This document shows, piece after piece, positions 21,488 through 31,580 of a stretch of 64,000 nucleotides of DNA; position 1 is the first letter of the stretch; every line of letters begins with the position of its first letter. The position numbers and the translations under genes are program-made. Under the pieces are notes generated by a model. The model searched no databases. It was not told the origin of the DNA and saw nothing but the letters and a program-made list of their open reading frames with translations. The DNA is from Isochrysis galbana (lineage: Eukaryota > Haptophyta > Isochrysidales > Isochrysidaceae), in the NCBI GenBank assembly GCA_018136815.1, contig CM030942.1:1535197-1599196 (forward strand), given 5' to 3'.

Positions 21488-24163
21488 CTAGACATTTAAT
21501 TTAGACTTGGAGGCGGCACGGCTGCGCCGCGCATCTTCTGGCCTCGTGTTGGGAGACCGTACATCGCTCCTTGAATTGCCACGGAAAATGTCCCACTTTG
21601 AGCGACGTTCAAGATTAGATGAGCTGTTATGCTCAGGAATGGACCCTGGCTTGGCATCGCTGACACTCGAGCTCCTGTTACTCGTGCTTGAAATGATACC
21701 ATGCCACGTGGGCGTGCCGGTATCCTCTTGCTCATCGGGTCCGGCAACCTGGAGCCGCTCGGAGTGTGACAACATCTCGGAAAGCCTCTGCAGCAACCTA
21801 GACTGTCGAGTCGCCTTAGACGACAAGATGTTCGCAAGGCTCTTGCCCTGGATGTGGAGAAGCTGCGCGCGCGCGCGGACTACGGCCTCGAAGTCGTGGG
21901 CAGAAAAGAAGGTGTTGTCATCGTTGAGCGCGCCGGACACGCCATTCTCGAGCAGCTCGATAAGGCCCTTGAAATACTGCGGCGGGAAGACATTGTCCTT
22001 GTTGCTCTCGATCTGTTGAGCGAGCCAGACGGACGAGTAGTGCCCTGTAGCCATCTGCCCTCCCGAGTCGTGTTTGGACATGATGTGCTCGATGAACATG
22101 AAGCCGTAGAGACCAAGGATAACCTCGACGAGCGCGTGCTTGTCCTCCTCGACAGAGAATTCGGCGCCGTACACTTTGACGGCCTGCTCAAGCCAGCCGT
22201 CCATGTCGGAGAGCTTCAACAGCCTGGCCTTCTCGGTGTCCTCCTTGGACTGATGGATGACGGTTGGCTGCGTCGTTCCGTCGCCGTCCGTCTGCAGCAG
22301 GTACATGCTGTCAACGCCGCATACGGCCATGAAGGCCCACTGCTCCAGCCGGCACCAGCCGCGGTTCGCGTACGACTCTGGGTTGCATGCCTTCTTAAAG
22401 TCGACGTGCGTGGCGTTCGGCGCCACGGCAACAAAGTAGCGCGCACAGCAAGCGTACACGGCGATCGATGTGATGGCCGAGATCTTGCTCTCTGTACAGC
22501 TCTGCGGGATCGAGTGGTAGTCGACCCACATGTACAGCTCATCCTCGGCGAGACCATTGTCGCGGCAGACAGCGGCGCCCGCCGTGACCATCGCGGCGTA
22601 ATGCTTGTTCTGGGGGTCGGGCTCTCGCGCGCCCAGCCACTGGTGGGAGATGAAGGCGACAGCCGAGTTTTGTGCGAATGCCACCGACTCGTTCCACGTA
22701 TCGAACATGAGCAGGTCGCCGTTGTTGCGCGCCACCTCGTGGCGCACGAGGCGGCCGTACTCCTTGAACTTGGAGTAGCGCATCACGGTGAAGGGGAAGC
22801 GAATGTTGCGCATGCCATCAACTGCCTTGCGAACCATCTCGAGCCGAGCGAGCTCCGCCTCGCGCGCCGCATGCCGAAGCTGGCGGTAGTGTCTCACTGC
22901 GCGCTGCAAGACTAGAAACATGAGGATGATGAGAAGGACGCCCGAGATGGCAACGACGATGGCAATGATCATTGTTGTCGGCGACTCGGGGATGGGCACG
23001 CACTCGCCCGCTACGCCACCCGGCGAGAGGGTGGTTAGCCCTTCCGGGCAGAAGCTGCAGCCCGTGTTGGCAGTGCCGTTGTTGACGGTGCCCTCCGGGC
23101 AAAGGATGCACGCGCCCATACCCCTCTCGCTATACGAACCGGGTGCACACTCTTCGCACACACCCGGGTCCGATCCCACCCGCTGCTGCCCCCGGTCACA
23201 CTGGCCTGTGCCGTCCTTGTCGATTGCGATGAACATCTGGCGGACCGGCTCATACGAGTACGGGAAGGCGAAGCCAGCAAAGTCGCCGAGAATGGCCTCG
23301 GGCGACCGGGGCGTGAGCAGAAGTAGGGGCACCGCGATGATCTGCTGTATTTCGCGTGGAACGTGAGCCAGACTCGCAAGCGGCCACTCTGGGTACAGCG
23401 CGGTAGTCACGTACTGCGGGAACCCCAGCGCCTCACTCTGGTCACCGATGACATAGACGGCGCTCGCATTGAACTCACCATTGGCGATCATACGCTCGAC
23501 CGTCTCGGTGCGGGCGATGCCAAGGTCGCACGTCCGATCGACGACGGCCCCGCGGATCGCCTTCTCGTGCGATCCCACGAAGTCTTGCACATACTCGCTC
23601 ACCGTGATCCCGTGCTTGATCATCTCGTACCACTGGATCTGCCAGCCGCCAAACGCGCCCGGATTGACAGCACACATGCTGATCCCCTTGTGTCGAAGGA
23701 GGTCCCCAAGCTCCACCACGTCGGTAAGATGGTCGGCGGCGCGCACAATGACGCCACCGAACCTGTCCAGCTCTTGGTCCTGCCCAAAGTTACGCTTGAC
23801 CGAGAGGAACTCGACGACCCCATACTTGGACTTCATCTCTTGGAACGCCGTCGGATTGGGGAAGATGAAGTCAATCTGTTTGGACGCGGTCATGGGTTCG
23901 TACGTGTCGAATCCGAGAGGGACAAGCCTCGTGTGGCAACCGTAGGAGATGGTGAAGTTGCTGAGGTACTGCTCAAACGTGGGCCGCCAGCGTTGGAGAG
24001 TGAGCTCTGCGTTCCCCTTGGTTACCATCCCAATCACGAGCGTCTGGTTGGGCAGAGAGGCGCAGTAGGTGCGAATCTCGGCCATGGAGAGTGAGGATGC
24101 GAGGGAGAGCTGCAGGAGGAGGAGAGAGAGGCGGAGACCCATCGTGCGTTCTCCCCACCCCAT
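21488..24163 (-). CDS. single-pass receptor: PhnD/TtrS-like sensor + Cys-rich stalk + TM + TIR-like domain
   Basis: One intronless frame of 891 codons. A second in-frame ATG (24142) starts 'MGLRLSLLLLQLSLASSLS', a clear signal peptide, and is my preferred start. Residues 40-310 resemble the PhnD-type solute-binding domain used as sensor by bacterial TtrS-like kinases: 'ASKQIDFIFPNPTAF', 'GSHEKAIRGAVVDRTCDLGI', 'ALYPEWPLASLAHVPREIQQ' and 'AFPYSYEPVRQMF'. Residues 320-390 hold paired cysteines (CEECAPGSYS, CILCPEGTV, CSFCPEGL). A membrane helix lies at about 397-420. The cytosolic part has 'AVAFISHQWLG' (about 501), 'LYMWVDYHSIPQ' (about 543) and 'RGWCRLEQWAF' (about 601), a TIR-like fold with a W-C-x-x-E motif, then a long helical and a basic Ser-rich tail. 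Predicted role: cell-surface or endomembrane sensor of a small anion-like ligand. The ligand and enzyme activity are inferred. Confidence 0.85.
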   Translation of the reverse strand: MGWGERTMGLRLSLLLLQLSLASSLSMAEIRTYCASLPNQTLVIGMVTKGNAELTLQRWRPTFEQYLSNFTISYGCHTRLVPLGFDTYEPMTASKQIDFIFPNPTAFQEMKSKYGVVEFLSVKRNFGQDQELDRFGGVIVRAADHLTDVVELGDLLRHKGISMCAVNPGAFGGWQIQWYEMIKHGITVSEYVQDFVGSHEKAIRGAVVDRTCDLGIARTETVERMIANGEFNASAVYVIGDQSEALGFPQYVTTALYPEWPLASLAHVPREIQQIIAVPLLLLTPRSPEAILGDFAGFAFPYSYEPVRQMFIAIDKDGTGQCDRGQQRVGSDPGVCEECAPGSYSERGMGACILCPEGTVNNGTANTGCSFCPEGLTTLSPGGVAGECVPIPESPTTMIIAIVVAISGVLLIILMFLVLQRAVRHYRQLRHAAREAELARLEMVRKAVDGMRNIRFPFTVMRYSKFKEYGRLVRHEVARNNGDLLMFDTWNESVAFAQNSAVAFISHQWLGAREPDPQNKHYAAMVTAGAAVCRDNGLAEDELYMWVDYHSIPQSCTESKISAITSIAVYACCARYFVAVAPNATHVDFKKACNPESYANRGWCRLEQWAFMAVCGVDSMYLLQTDGDGTTQPTVIHQSKEDTEKARLLKLSDMDGWLEQAVKVYGAEFSVEEDKHALVEVILGLYGFMFIEHIMSKHDSGGQMATGHYSSVWLAQQIESNKDNVFPPQYFKGLIELLENGVSGALNDDNTFFSAHDFEAVVRARAQLLHIQGKSLANILSSKATRQSRLLQRLSEMLSHSERLQVAGPDEQEDTGTPTWHGIISSTSNRSSSVSDAKPGSIPEHNSSSNLERRSKWDIFRGNSRSDVRSPNTRPEDARRSRAASKSKLNV

Positions 24164-24189
24164 CGGCTCCCCAGCCAGCCACTCGGCTG

Positions 24190-25050
24190 CCGGCGCTCTC
24201 TTCTCTCTCCTCTTTACTCTCTCTTCCCTCTCCTCTTCTCTCTCTTTCCTCTCCTCTCTCTTCTCTCCTCCCCTCCGCCCTCCCTCCCCCCTTCCCGCGT
24301 CACCCCCCCCCCCCCCCGCCCCCCCCCCCCCCCTTCTCTCCCTCTCCCCCTCTCCTCAATCATCTCTCTCTCTCCTCTCTTCTGCCCCCCCCTCCGCCCG
24401 TGGGACACAACCTCCTCACGATCTCACTCGCCCCATCCCACTCCTCTCCTCCACAGGCCACACTCACATATACTTCCCCCCCTCTACCCGGTGCGGCTCC
24501 TCTCGCCCCGTCCCCCCCTCGAGTCTCTCTCTCTCTTCTCTCTTTCCCTACAGAGCGAGACCTTCTTCTTGTTTCCCCCCCACCCGCCCTCCACCTCTCT
24601 TCTCTCTCTCCAGGGCATCCTCGCTCTCTCCCCCTCTCTCTCGTCTGCCCGACCCCTCACATTCTTCTCTCCCCCGTGCCCAAACTCTTCCCTACTCGTG
24701 GCGCCCGACGGCAGCCTCTCCCGCCCGACAGTGGAGCCGAGAAAATGAGGGGGAGAGAGAGAGAGAGAGAAACGGCCGCCCCCCCGCGCGGAGGACCCTC
24801 CTCGACGGTTACGCCACCGTCCCCCAGCCCCTCCCCTCCCCTCCCCCACCCATCTCCCCCCTCTTCTCTTCCCTTACCCCTCCCTCACTCTTACCCCTCC
24901 ACGCCCTTCCGTCTTTCCCACGTTCGCATCGGGAGATCGCGACCCCCACCCGCCGCCCCCCCCACGCCGACCGTTACCTTTTCCCCCCTCTCCCCCTCTC
25001 CCCCTCTCCCCCTCTCCCCCTCTCCCCCCCCCCGTCGGCGGGGCCCTCTC
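24190..25050. repeat. CT-rich low-complexity upstream region
   Basis: Long C- and T-only blocks on the plus strand (C-runs at about 24302-24333; CTCTCC repeats to 25025). It adjoins the start of the minus-strand receptor gene, whose sense strand is therefore purine-rich here. Long open frames over the tract are compositional. Confidence 0.8.
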
Positions 25051-26350
25051 GCCTAGGCAGAGCAAAGGGGGGCCCGGGGGGGGCGCGGGGGGGGCGCGGG
25101 GGGAGGGAACCGCCCCCCTTCGACCGAGGGCTGATCTCCCGCCCTCTCGGCTATGGGTCTCCGATGTATCTCGAGGGGATCCTCGAGCTCGGCCGTCAGC
25201 GCCTCCACCCTCGAGGGCCCCCTTGCCGCGGGGGGTGGGGGTGGGGAGGCCGGCCACGCCGAGGGCGTCGGCGACGAGACGGTCCACTTTCCCGAGCTGA
25301 ACACCGCCGGGGATGCGGACTCACCGGGGATCCACCTGCCGCTCCAGCATGGCGGCGCTACCCCCTCGCTCTCCCATCGGCAGACACGCGGCTCATAGGG
25401 CATATTCTGATATTCTGTGGAGTACCGATAAGCCCCTTGCCAACAGCGAACAGTCGGGAAATCAAGTAGAAATTCGCGAAACGCGCGATTTTTGGGGGGA
25501 AGTCCTGAACTCCGGACCGCCCCCCTCCCCCGCTCCGGACCCGGCGAAAACAAAACACAGGACGGCGGATTGGGAGGCGGGAGGGGGGGGCGTTTCGCAA
25601 GTGCGGGGGGGGGGGGCTGTGCATAGAAAAGAAGGAGGCCGAGAGGTGAAAGAGGGAGGGGGTGTAGTTCCATCACGGAGAGGACCCGGGAAACGGGGGG
25701 GCGTACATGCGGCAACTGCGGCACTGCGGCAACCACCCTCTTCTTTTCTTGTTCTCGCAGTGTTTTTCCGAATAAAATGATCGAATCTGCACCAACCGTT
25801 CGTTGATTCGTTCGGTCCACTCTCTCACTCTTTTGTTTTAACAACCCTTTATTCCAGAAAGAAAACCGAATTGGCTGCCCACCGTAATCCTGAGATCTTC
25901 CCCCTAGCACTTTCACGAAAACAGCCTTTTCTCTAACTTGAAAAACGATGATCCTTGCAAGCTCCCTTGCAGATCAGCGCCGGCTCTGCTCCTCGCCACT
26001 CGCCACCTGTCGCGCCACCTGTCGCCACCTGTCGCCACCCGTCGCCGCCCCACCAAGTGCCAGGTGTGCTTCCATACTGGCTGCTGATCATGCACCCACT
26101 CCTTCACCTTCAGCCATCTCAGTGAGGGCGTACGGGCGCGGCGCCCCATGCTGGAGCTCATGCACGAGCAGCCGTAATGCACAATGCACTCAGCACGCGC
26201 GCACACGCGCGCACTGCCACCAACGTGCTGACGTACACGTACAATGCTCCCTCGCCCTCGCCCTCGCCCGTCTTCAAACGTAAACTGCTGAGCTCATGCG
26301 CCCTCCCATCCATCCTCTATCAGTTTGCGCTCAATTTCCGCGCTGGAACC
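25051..26350. other. no gene seen
   Basis: G/C-rich to about 25700, with G-runs, then AT-richer. The plus strand has a short 'GCCACCTGTCGCCACC' tandem near 26010-26045. Open frames lack recognisable motifs. Confidence 0.45.
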
Positions 26351-27078
26351 ATGGAGAATTTGTCTGCTTCTTGGGATACACAGCGGAAGAACGTGGTGCG
26401 CATCTTCGACGAGCGATTCCGCCCGTCCTTACCCTCTGAGGAACGGCTGGCGTTGGCGCCGCGCACATTCGCCAACCTGGATGAGCCCATGCTCTACAAC
26501 ACCAGGCCGTACGAAGAGTTTGCTAACTTTGTCACCAACGTCTACAAGATTGAAGGTGGGCGGTCGGACGGACAATTCCTCTCGCTTGCTCCGGCAACAA
26601 ACTATGTGCGCATCTTGCATCTTGTTGAAGCTGGTTGAGGATCGTTTCAGGACGAAAGGAGGCCGCGAGATGCAGTACTTCTTGACGGCCCTCGATTTCA
26701 ACGCCAACACCCCGGCCGCGGCATGGTTCAAGAGTTTGAAGAAGAAGATGGTCCGCACGATCTTTCAACGCGCAATGAACAACGGGGATGAGTTGGATAA
26801 GTCGGAAACGCCTTTGTACCTACAGCACATCAAAGCCCTGTGTCAAGGGTATGCGAGGGAAGGCTCTTCTGAGGTGAGTGTACGCCCGCGCGGCGCGAGC
26901 TGCTTGCAACTCGTGCACCTACTTCATGCCTCACTCACACTCACATCGGTGTCATACCGATATGACTCAATCTCACGCATGTGATCCCGTCCCATTGATT
27001 GACATTGCCACACAGGCCGCACTCCGCAAGTTCGTCATCAAGTGTTTATGGCAAAGCGCAGGCCGCGCTAGTGAAGTA
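26351..27078 (+). pseudogene. tyrosine-recombinase-like element gene, frameshifted
   Basis: From ATG 26351 the frame reads 'MENLSASWDTQRKNVVRIF' and 'YEEFANFVTNVYKIEG'. Near 26605-26630 it shifts to 'LKLVEDRFRTKGG' and 'YFLTALDFNANTPAAAWFK'. A GT-AG intron (26874-27015) then joins 'GYAREGSSE' in phase to 'AALRKFVIKCLWQSAGRASE', followed by another GTAAGA donor. The last segment resembles box I of tyrosine recombinases (helix, then G-R-x-x-E), which suggests a Crypton-like transposon; later catalytic boxes were not found. The shift could be a mutation, an assembly error or an unusually short intron of 25 nt. Confidence 0.45.
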
Positions 27079-28057
27079 AGACTCTCGCTAGCAATATTCC
27101 CGGGGGAAGAGCTGTTGGGGGGGGAGATGTGCACTTGTACAGAGAGGATTGGGGAGAGCGAGCGAGTGGGAGAGAGCGAGTTCAGAGAGGGGACGACGGA
27201 CGACAGAGTACGATTTTTTCGTGCCGGAGGATGCGTACGACGGACGACGGGCTTGACGGCTTGACGAGGCTCGGGCCGGCCTTCTGGGCAACAGCAGGTG
27301 GTGGTGGTGGTGGCCACCGCCACCTCTCCTCGCCGCCGAGAGGCGGGGCCAGGGTAGGCCTGAGGCCTGAGGGCCTACCCACCCTAGGTGTGAACAGGAA
27401 CAGTGTGTTTCTACGGAAATATGGTACTCGCTCCAAAAATCTACACTTATAAACCCGCCATTATGACAAAAATCTTCTTACTCAGTACTTAGAATCGGAT
27501 GCTGCATGCTGCTGCTCGATGACTAACCATTTCAAGCTCCCACAGCGGCACCCTTGGAGCGTCTCCACATGGCGCCGCCCCCACTCCACGGCGGTGTGAC
27601 ACTCGTCATCGCCGTCGTCGCCGCCGCCATTGTTGCTGCACATCAGGTTGGCGGCCATTTATCGCACTGGCTGCCAGGGAGCAGCCAGGGCGGCAACAAA
27701 AAGCAGTAAGGTCATGACAGACAGTGAGAGAGACAGTGCTACAGGGGTGGGGGTCAGAACCTGGGACACCTGGGGGCACTAGGGAACTCACCAAGATACC
27801 CCTGGGGCACGGTGATTCTACAACAATCACATTCGCACAAACCCTTACATATACCCCACCACGGTTCTTTGGATAATACTCTGAGACAAACAGGAAGGCG
27901 TGCGAGGGAACAAAGAAGGAATCAAGGATTTAGGGAATCGGCGAGTATTGCCTTAGTATGAGCCGATGAAGCGTCGTGAGTGTTGATGAAGGTGAGAATC
28001 CTTAGGTGCACTAAATCAATCTAGAGTGAGCTGAGATCCCCAAGATGAAGGCGAGGT
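27079..28057. other. no gene seen
   Basis: Contains a GTG/CCACC-rich hairpin-like stretch (27295-27330) and an inverted 'GTAGGCCTGAGG...CTGAGGGCCTAC' at about 27353-27380. Further exons of the recombinase-like gene could lie here but cannot be shown. Confidence 0.4.
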
Positions 28058-28780
28058 CTAGAAGTCGATGTGCAAATGACTCGGGAACCCTAAGAACTCG
28101 ATGTGCATCAACTGCAGATGATAAGGTAGAGAAGAGTCCAGAAGGTGGTGCACATGATGAAAGAGGCTGATGACTTGATGAAAAGGAATCTCGCAGACAA
28201 AGTTATCGGTAAAGACGATTCTATCGGTAAGGACCAATGGGTTGTGTTGGCAGATGACGGCACTCTGTGATACCATTGAGCCGCGGCTGCCCACCAGCCC
28301 GACGGCCTTGCTGAAGAGCTTTCCCTTCGTTCCATCTCCTGTGCTGCCTTTGACCCCCATCTTGGGGGTCCATAGCTGCTCAATGTTGTGACGTCTGTTT
28401 GAGTACGTCATGTCCCCCTTGGGGTTTTGTGTGTGTTGGTGCCGGGCCGGCACCTCGCGCCGGAGCGCGAGGGCGGTACCGCGGCTGTGTAGGGTCCCGG
28501 CCCGGAGGCCTTCCCTTAGGAAGCGTCCCACTGGTGTGGTGTGGCTGGTGTGGTTGTGTGTTGTGGTGAAGGTGTGCTGCATGCTGGCTGCTGCCAGCAT
28601 GGCGGCCTTGTTCGTGGCGTTCGCGGTGATGCGCGGGCGTGGCGAGTCGGCTCCTGTGCCCACCTGACTGGGGGGGTCGTCCTGGCGCGGTCGCTTCGGC
28701 GACAGCGGCGTGTCCATGAGGGCTTCGTCCATCGCGGCGAGGGCCGCGACAGCGAGGGCGGGAGGCGGCGCGCGCTCCAT
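28058..28780 (-). CDS. retroelement-type ORF, copy A (MERAP family)
   Basis: A 240-codon frame, Pro/Thr/His-rich and basic at the N-terminus, starting 'MERAPPPALAVAALAAMDE'. Residues 95-115 ('PVGRFLREGLRAGTLHSRGT') and the matching DNA resemble the minus-strand ORF at 55869-56552 ('REGLRAG/RESLRAGPLQSRGT'), and both have the same hairpin before the ATG. Shared structure at two loci indicates a mobile-element protein, perhaps an ORF1/Gag of a non-LTR or related element; no catalytic domain is seen. The C-terminal third, Leu/His-rich, may be read-through into noncoding DNA. Confidence 0.4.
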   Translation of the reverse strand: MERAPPPALAVAALAAMDEALMDTPLSPKRPRQDDPPSQVGTGADSPRPRITANATNKAAMLAAASMQHTFTTTHNHTSHTTPVGRFLREGLRAGTLHSRGTALALRREVPARHQHTQNPKGDMTYSNRRHNIEQLWTPKMGVKGSTGDGTKGKLFSKAVGLVGSRGSMVSQSAVICQHNPLVLTDRIVFTDNFVCEIPFHQVISLFHHVHHLLDSSLPYHLQLMHIEFLGFPSHLHIDF

Positions 28781-28784
28781 GACC

Positions 28785-28802
28785 CTATCAGTTTACTGAT
28801 AG
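28785..28802 (-). promoter_or_regulatory. hairpin upstream of retroelement ORF copy A
   Basis: CTATCAGTAAACTGATAG on the minus strand: 8-bp stem, AA loop, five bases before the ATG. Copy B at 56557-56575 has a different stem sequence that still pairs. Confidence 0.55.
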
Positions 28803-28945
28803 TTGATATTAGGTCCTGATATGAGGTGTAACATTAGTTTCCTTATATGAGGACCTGATATTAGGTCCTGATATGAGGTGTAAGGTCGCCGAGATGATAT
28901 GAGGTGTAAGGTCGCCGAGACCTGACGACCTGACACCTGACGGAG
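28800..28945 (+). repeat. CTGATAT/CCTGACGACCTGA repeat, copy 1
   Basis: Repeats of 'CTGATATGAGGTGTAAGGTCGCC' type end in 'ACCTGACGACCTGACACCTG'. A similar order and orientation occurs at 37195-37290 directly after the hAT transposase gene, so this may be the 3' end of a related hAT element. Confidence 0.5.
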
Positions 28946-29254
28946 CAACTGACAACTGAGGGTGTGAGTGTGAGTGCCGGAGCACCTCCCACCGATGTCG
29001 GATGTCGGGGCACATCCATGAGGCTCGTCGTATTGTTCGCGCAAGCATGTTAAATGTCATTATAAGTTGGCACTTCAACCATTTCAAAAAATAAGCACAT
29101 GCCGGCCGAGCTCTCTACATGAGGAGGCTTTCATGCAGTTTGAGCACCTTCTAGAATCTAGAAACCAAAGTTTAAGATTATAGTGCCTAATAGAAATGGG
29201 GCACAGCCATAAAATAAAGCTCATGCCTCTAGTGAATAATACCTCGCCCCCCCG

Positions 29255-30415
29255 ATGCCGGCGCTGGCGGCGCTTCTTCCCTCCGCGCTCCTCGCGCTCT
29301 CTGCGGGTCTGCACGGCGGGCGGACGTCGTGGCCGGCACGCCGCGTAAACATTGGGCTATCAGCCCAATATCCATCGCCACCTCCGCCGCCACCTCCCCT
29401 CGCGGCCCCCTCGCTGCTGCCGGCATGGGCGGAGCCTCCAGCGGTGCAGGCGGTGCTCTGTGGCGCTGGCTATCTCACTCACGTGGCGCTCCTCTCGCGG
29501 CGGCACGTGCGGCTCGGCGGGTGGACGCTCGGGTGGGATACGATCGCCGGACTCGGCGTCCTCGCCGCCACCGCCGTCCACCGCCGGCGGAGCGGCGCGC
29601 AGGCGCTACCTGCGTGGCTCTTTGGGGAGGTCGACGCCTCCGACGCCTCCGACGCGGGGCGCGAGTGCCTAGACCTGCGCGACGCGCCAAAGGCGGAGAA
29701 GGCCAAGGTGGCGATCACCGCCGCCGTCACACTCCTAGTGCCGCTCTTCTTCAGTCAGCTCTCGGCGATCTACGACTTCTTGCTGCTCGGGCTCGCCGCA
29801 CTTGGCATGCCCTTAACGCGCTCATCACTGCTAGCCATCCGCCTCTGCCTCGAGCAGGCCACTGTGTACGCGCTGCTCCTCAGATTCATATCATCGCGCC
29901 ACCGCGGTGTCGGCGCTCCTTTCATTGGCGAGGGTTCACGCTGGGTGCGGTGGGGCTGGCGGCGACCATGGCTGCTGCCCGTGCTGGGAGGGTACACTGC
30001 CTCGCTAGGACTCTTTAACCTAGTCGAGCCCATCAACCAAGCACTTCTGCCCTTCCTCGACTACCAGCCGGAGGGGATGGTCGCGCAGCTCGCCAACCCC
30101 GCCGATGGCAAGCTTTCTTCCCTTCTTCTCGGCGCGCTCACGCCATGTGTCGGCGCGCCCTTCTTCGAGGAGGTCCACTCGCGCGCCTTCCTAATGCAGG
30201 CCCTCACGAGTGTGCTACCCTTGCGGCAAGCAATGGCAGCTGGCGGCGTCATCTTTGGCGCCCAGCACTTTCAGCTCGGCCTCGTGCTGCCGCTCGCTGC
30301 CATGGGCTACTTCTGGGGCGTGCTGTACGCCTTCTCTGGCAACCTCCTCGTTCCCGTTTTGGTGCACGCACTCTGGAACTCGCGCATCTTTGTTGGCTCG
30401 TTCCTCGCCCTATGA
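29255..30415 (+). CDS. CPBP-family (CAAX-protease-like) intramembrane metalloprotease
   Basis: A single-exon frame of 386 codons. Residues 1-60 are Ala/Leu/Pro-rich and lack acidic residues, fitting a signal or organelle-targeting leader. Several hydrophobic helices follow (about 65-85, 155-190, 245-265, 290-385). The C-terminal domain shows the CPBP/ABI (PF02517) motifs in order: 'FFEEVHSRAFLMQAL' (EExxxR type, about residues 303-317), 'FGAQHFQLG' with its His (about 337), and 'VLVHALWNS' with H-x-x-x-N (about 369-374). These Glu and His residues form the active site in CAAX prenyl proteases and relatives, so an active enzyme is plausible. Plants have plastid members. Substrate unknown; plastid location is inference. 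Confidence 0.85.
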   Translation: MPALAALLPSALLALSAGLHGGRTSWPARRVNIGLSAQYPSPPPPPPPLAAPSLLPAWAEPPAVQAVLCGAGYLTHVALLSRRHVRLGGWTLGWDTIAGLGVLAATAVHRRRSGAQALPAWLFGEVDASDASDAGRECLDLRDAPKAEKAKVAITAAVTLLVPLFFSQLSAIYDFLLLGLAALGMPLTRSSLLAIRLCLEQATVYALLLRFISSRHRGVGAPFIGEGSRWVRWGWRRPWLLPVLGGYTASLGLFNLVEPINQALLPFLDYQPEGMVAQLANPADGKLSSLLLGALTPCVGAPFFEEVHSRAFLMQALTSVLPLRQAMAAGGVIFGAQHFQLGLVLPLAAMGYFWGVLYAFSGNLLVPVLVHALWNSRIFVGSFLAL

Positions 30416-31451
30416 GCGGGCCAACTTGCGACGGGCGTCACCGCATTCTTGCACTGACTTCGAGTGCTCGTGCAAAAGCGGAAGGGGCATAGCATGTGAC
30501 ATCGTAGCCTTTGGTGACGATATCAATGAAAGGGCATAGGTGACGGCGCAGGAACGGCAAGCCAATCCTGGACAAGCCAGTGGTGAAGGGGTGCATTTCC
30601 CGGACGTGAGCACGCCAAGGGGCAAGAAGTTGCCAACAATCGTTGTAGTTCGGAGATAAGATCGCCACGATCATGATCGGCCTGCTTGTTTGTGCTTCTC
30701 TGTGCTTGCTTTCTAGAGGGCGTTGATCTTTAATGATGCTGATATGCCCCCTCCATTTTATATAGTGGTAGTGGAGAGCTTGGGTTTAGGGCATTGGCGC
30801 CTGGCCAAAGTTGCTCGCTCGGGACTCCCAAAGTTGCTCACGAAACTTGCTCAACGTGGGTCAGAATAGAGGCTAAGTTGCTCGCCAAGTTCCAAGTTGC
30901 TCCTCATTGCGCTACGCAGTACGTGTACCCGTGGCGGGAACACGGCACCGGACAAGCTGCGCACCTGCACATGCGCATCACATGTGACATGTGTGGGCTC
31001 GTGCGCGGCGCGATGGGCGGCGAGGCGCGGCGAGGGCGTGCTGGGGAGCGAAGGGTGTCTTTAAACTGTCGGATCATACAAAAACACTTTCTTGAGCGTT
31101 AGTACCTCTACTCTCACTAGTTCACTAGACTTGCACTAACACGCCAAGCAAAAAAACAGTGGAGCCACATATACTGCAGGGGGGGGGGCCTTCCCCCCCC
31201 GCGCGGAACGCCTCTGCCTCCGCTCCTCCGCGTCCTGCGTCCTAGGCATACGTAGGCCGGCCCCGCCGCTGTTCCCTCCCCTCCCCTCGGCCGATGGCGC
31301 GCCGCTATCGGTGTGTGTTCAACCTTCAACCCCAAGCCCACGCACGCGTCGCGATCCGCGCGCGTGGTGGTGGTGGCCGCGGTCCCGCGCGCACGCCGCG
31401 CTCGCGTCGCGCGCGCCGCTCACGGGCGGCCCCCAGCCCCAGCCTCGCTCT
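30416..31451. other. no gene seen
   Basis: 3' flank of the CPBP gene and repeat DNA. Around 30808-30903 'AAGTTGCTC' occurs five times in about 95 bp. GC-rich from 31170 with G- and C-runs. Confidence 0.5.
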
Positions 31452-31541
31452 AAAAAAACAGTGGCCAAAATGGAGGGCGGATGAAAAACAGTGAATATAC
31501 ACTGTTTTTGCTTTTGGCCTCCGAAAAAAACACTGTTTCTG
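31452..31541. repeat. nested hairpin (MITE-like)
   Basis: AAAAACAGTG (31484-31493) pairs perfectly with CACTGTTTTT (31500-31509) around AATATA. Outside it, GGCCAAAA pairs with TTTTGGCC, and AAACAGTG with CACTGTTT. The nested inverted repeats resemble a miniature inverted-repeat element. Confidence 0.5.
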
Positions 31542-31580
31542 TTTCTGTCTTTCAGCTTTCAGCAGAATTCTTTCACAGGG

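Noticed and set aside
21854-22915. 353-codon plus-strand frame inside the PhnD-TIR-like gene
   Set aside because: Antisense shadow of the real gene; no domain.
24069-25469. 466-codon Pro/Ser-rich frame on the plus strand
   Set aside because: Overlaps the start of the receptor gene on the other strand and consists of CT-rich low complexity.
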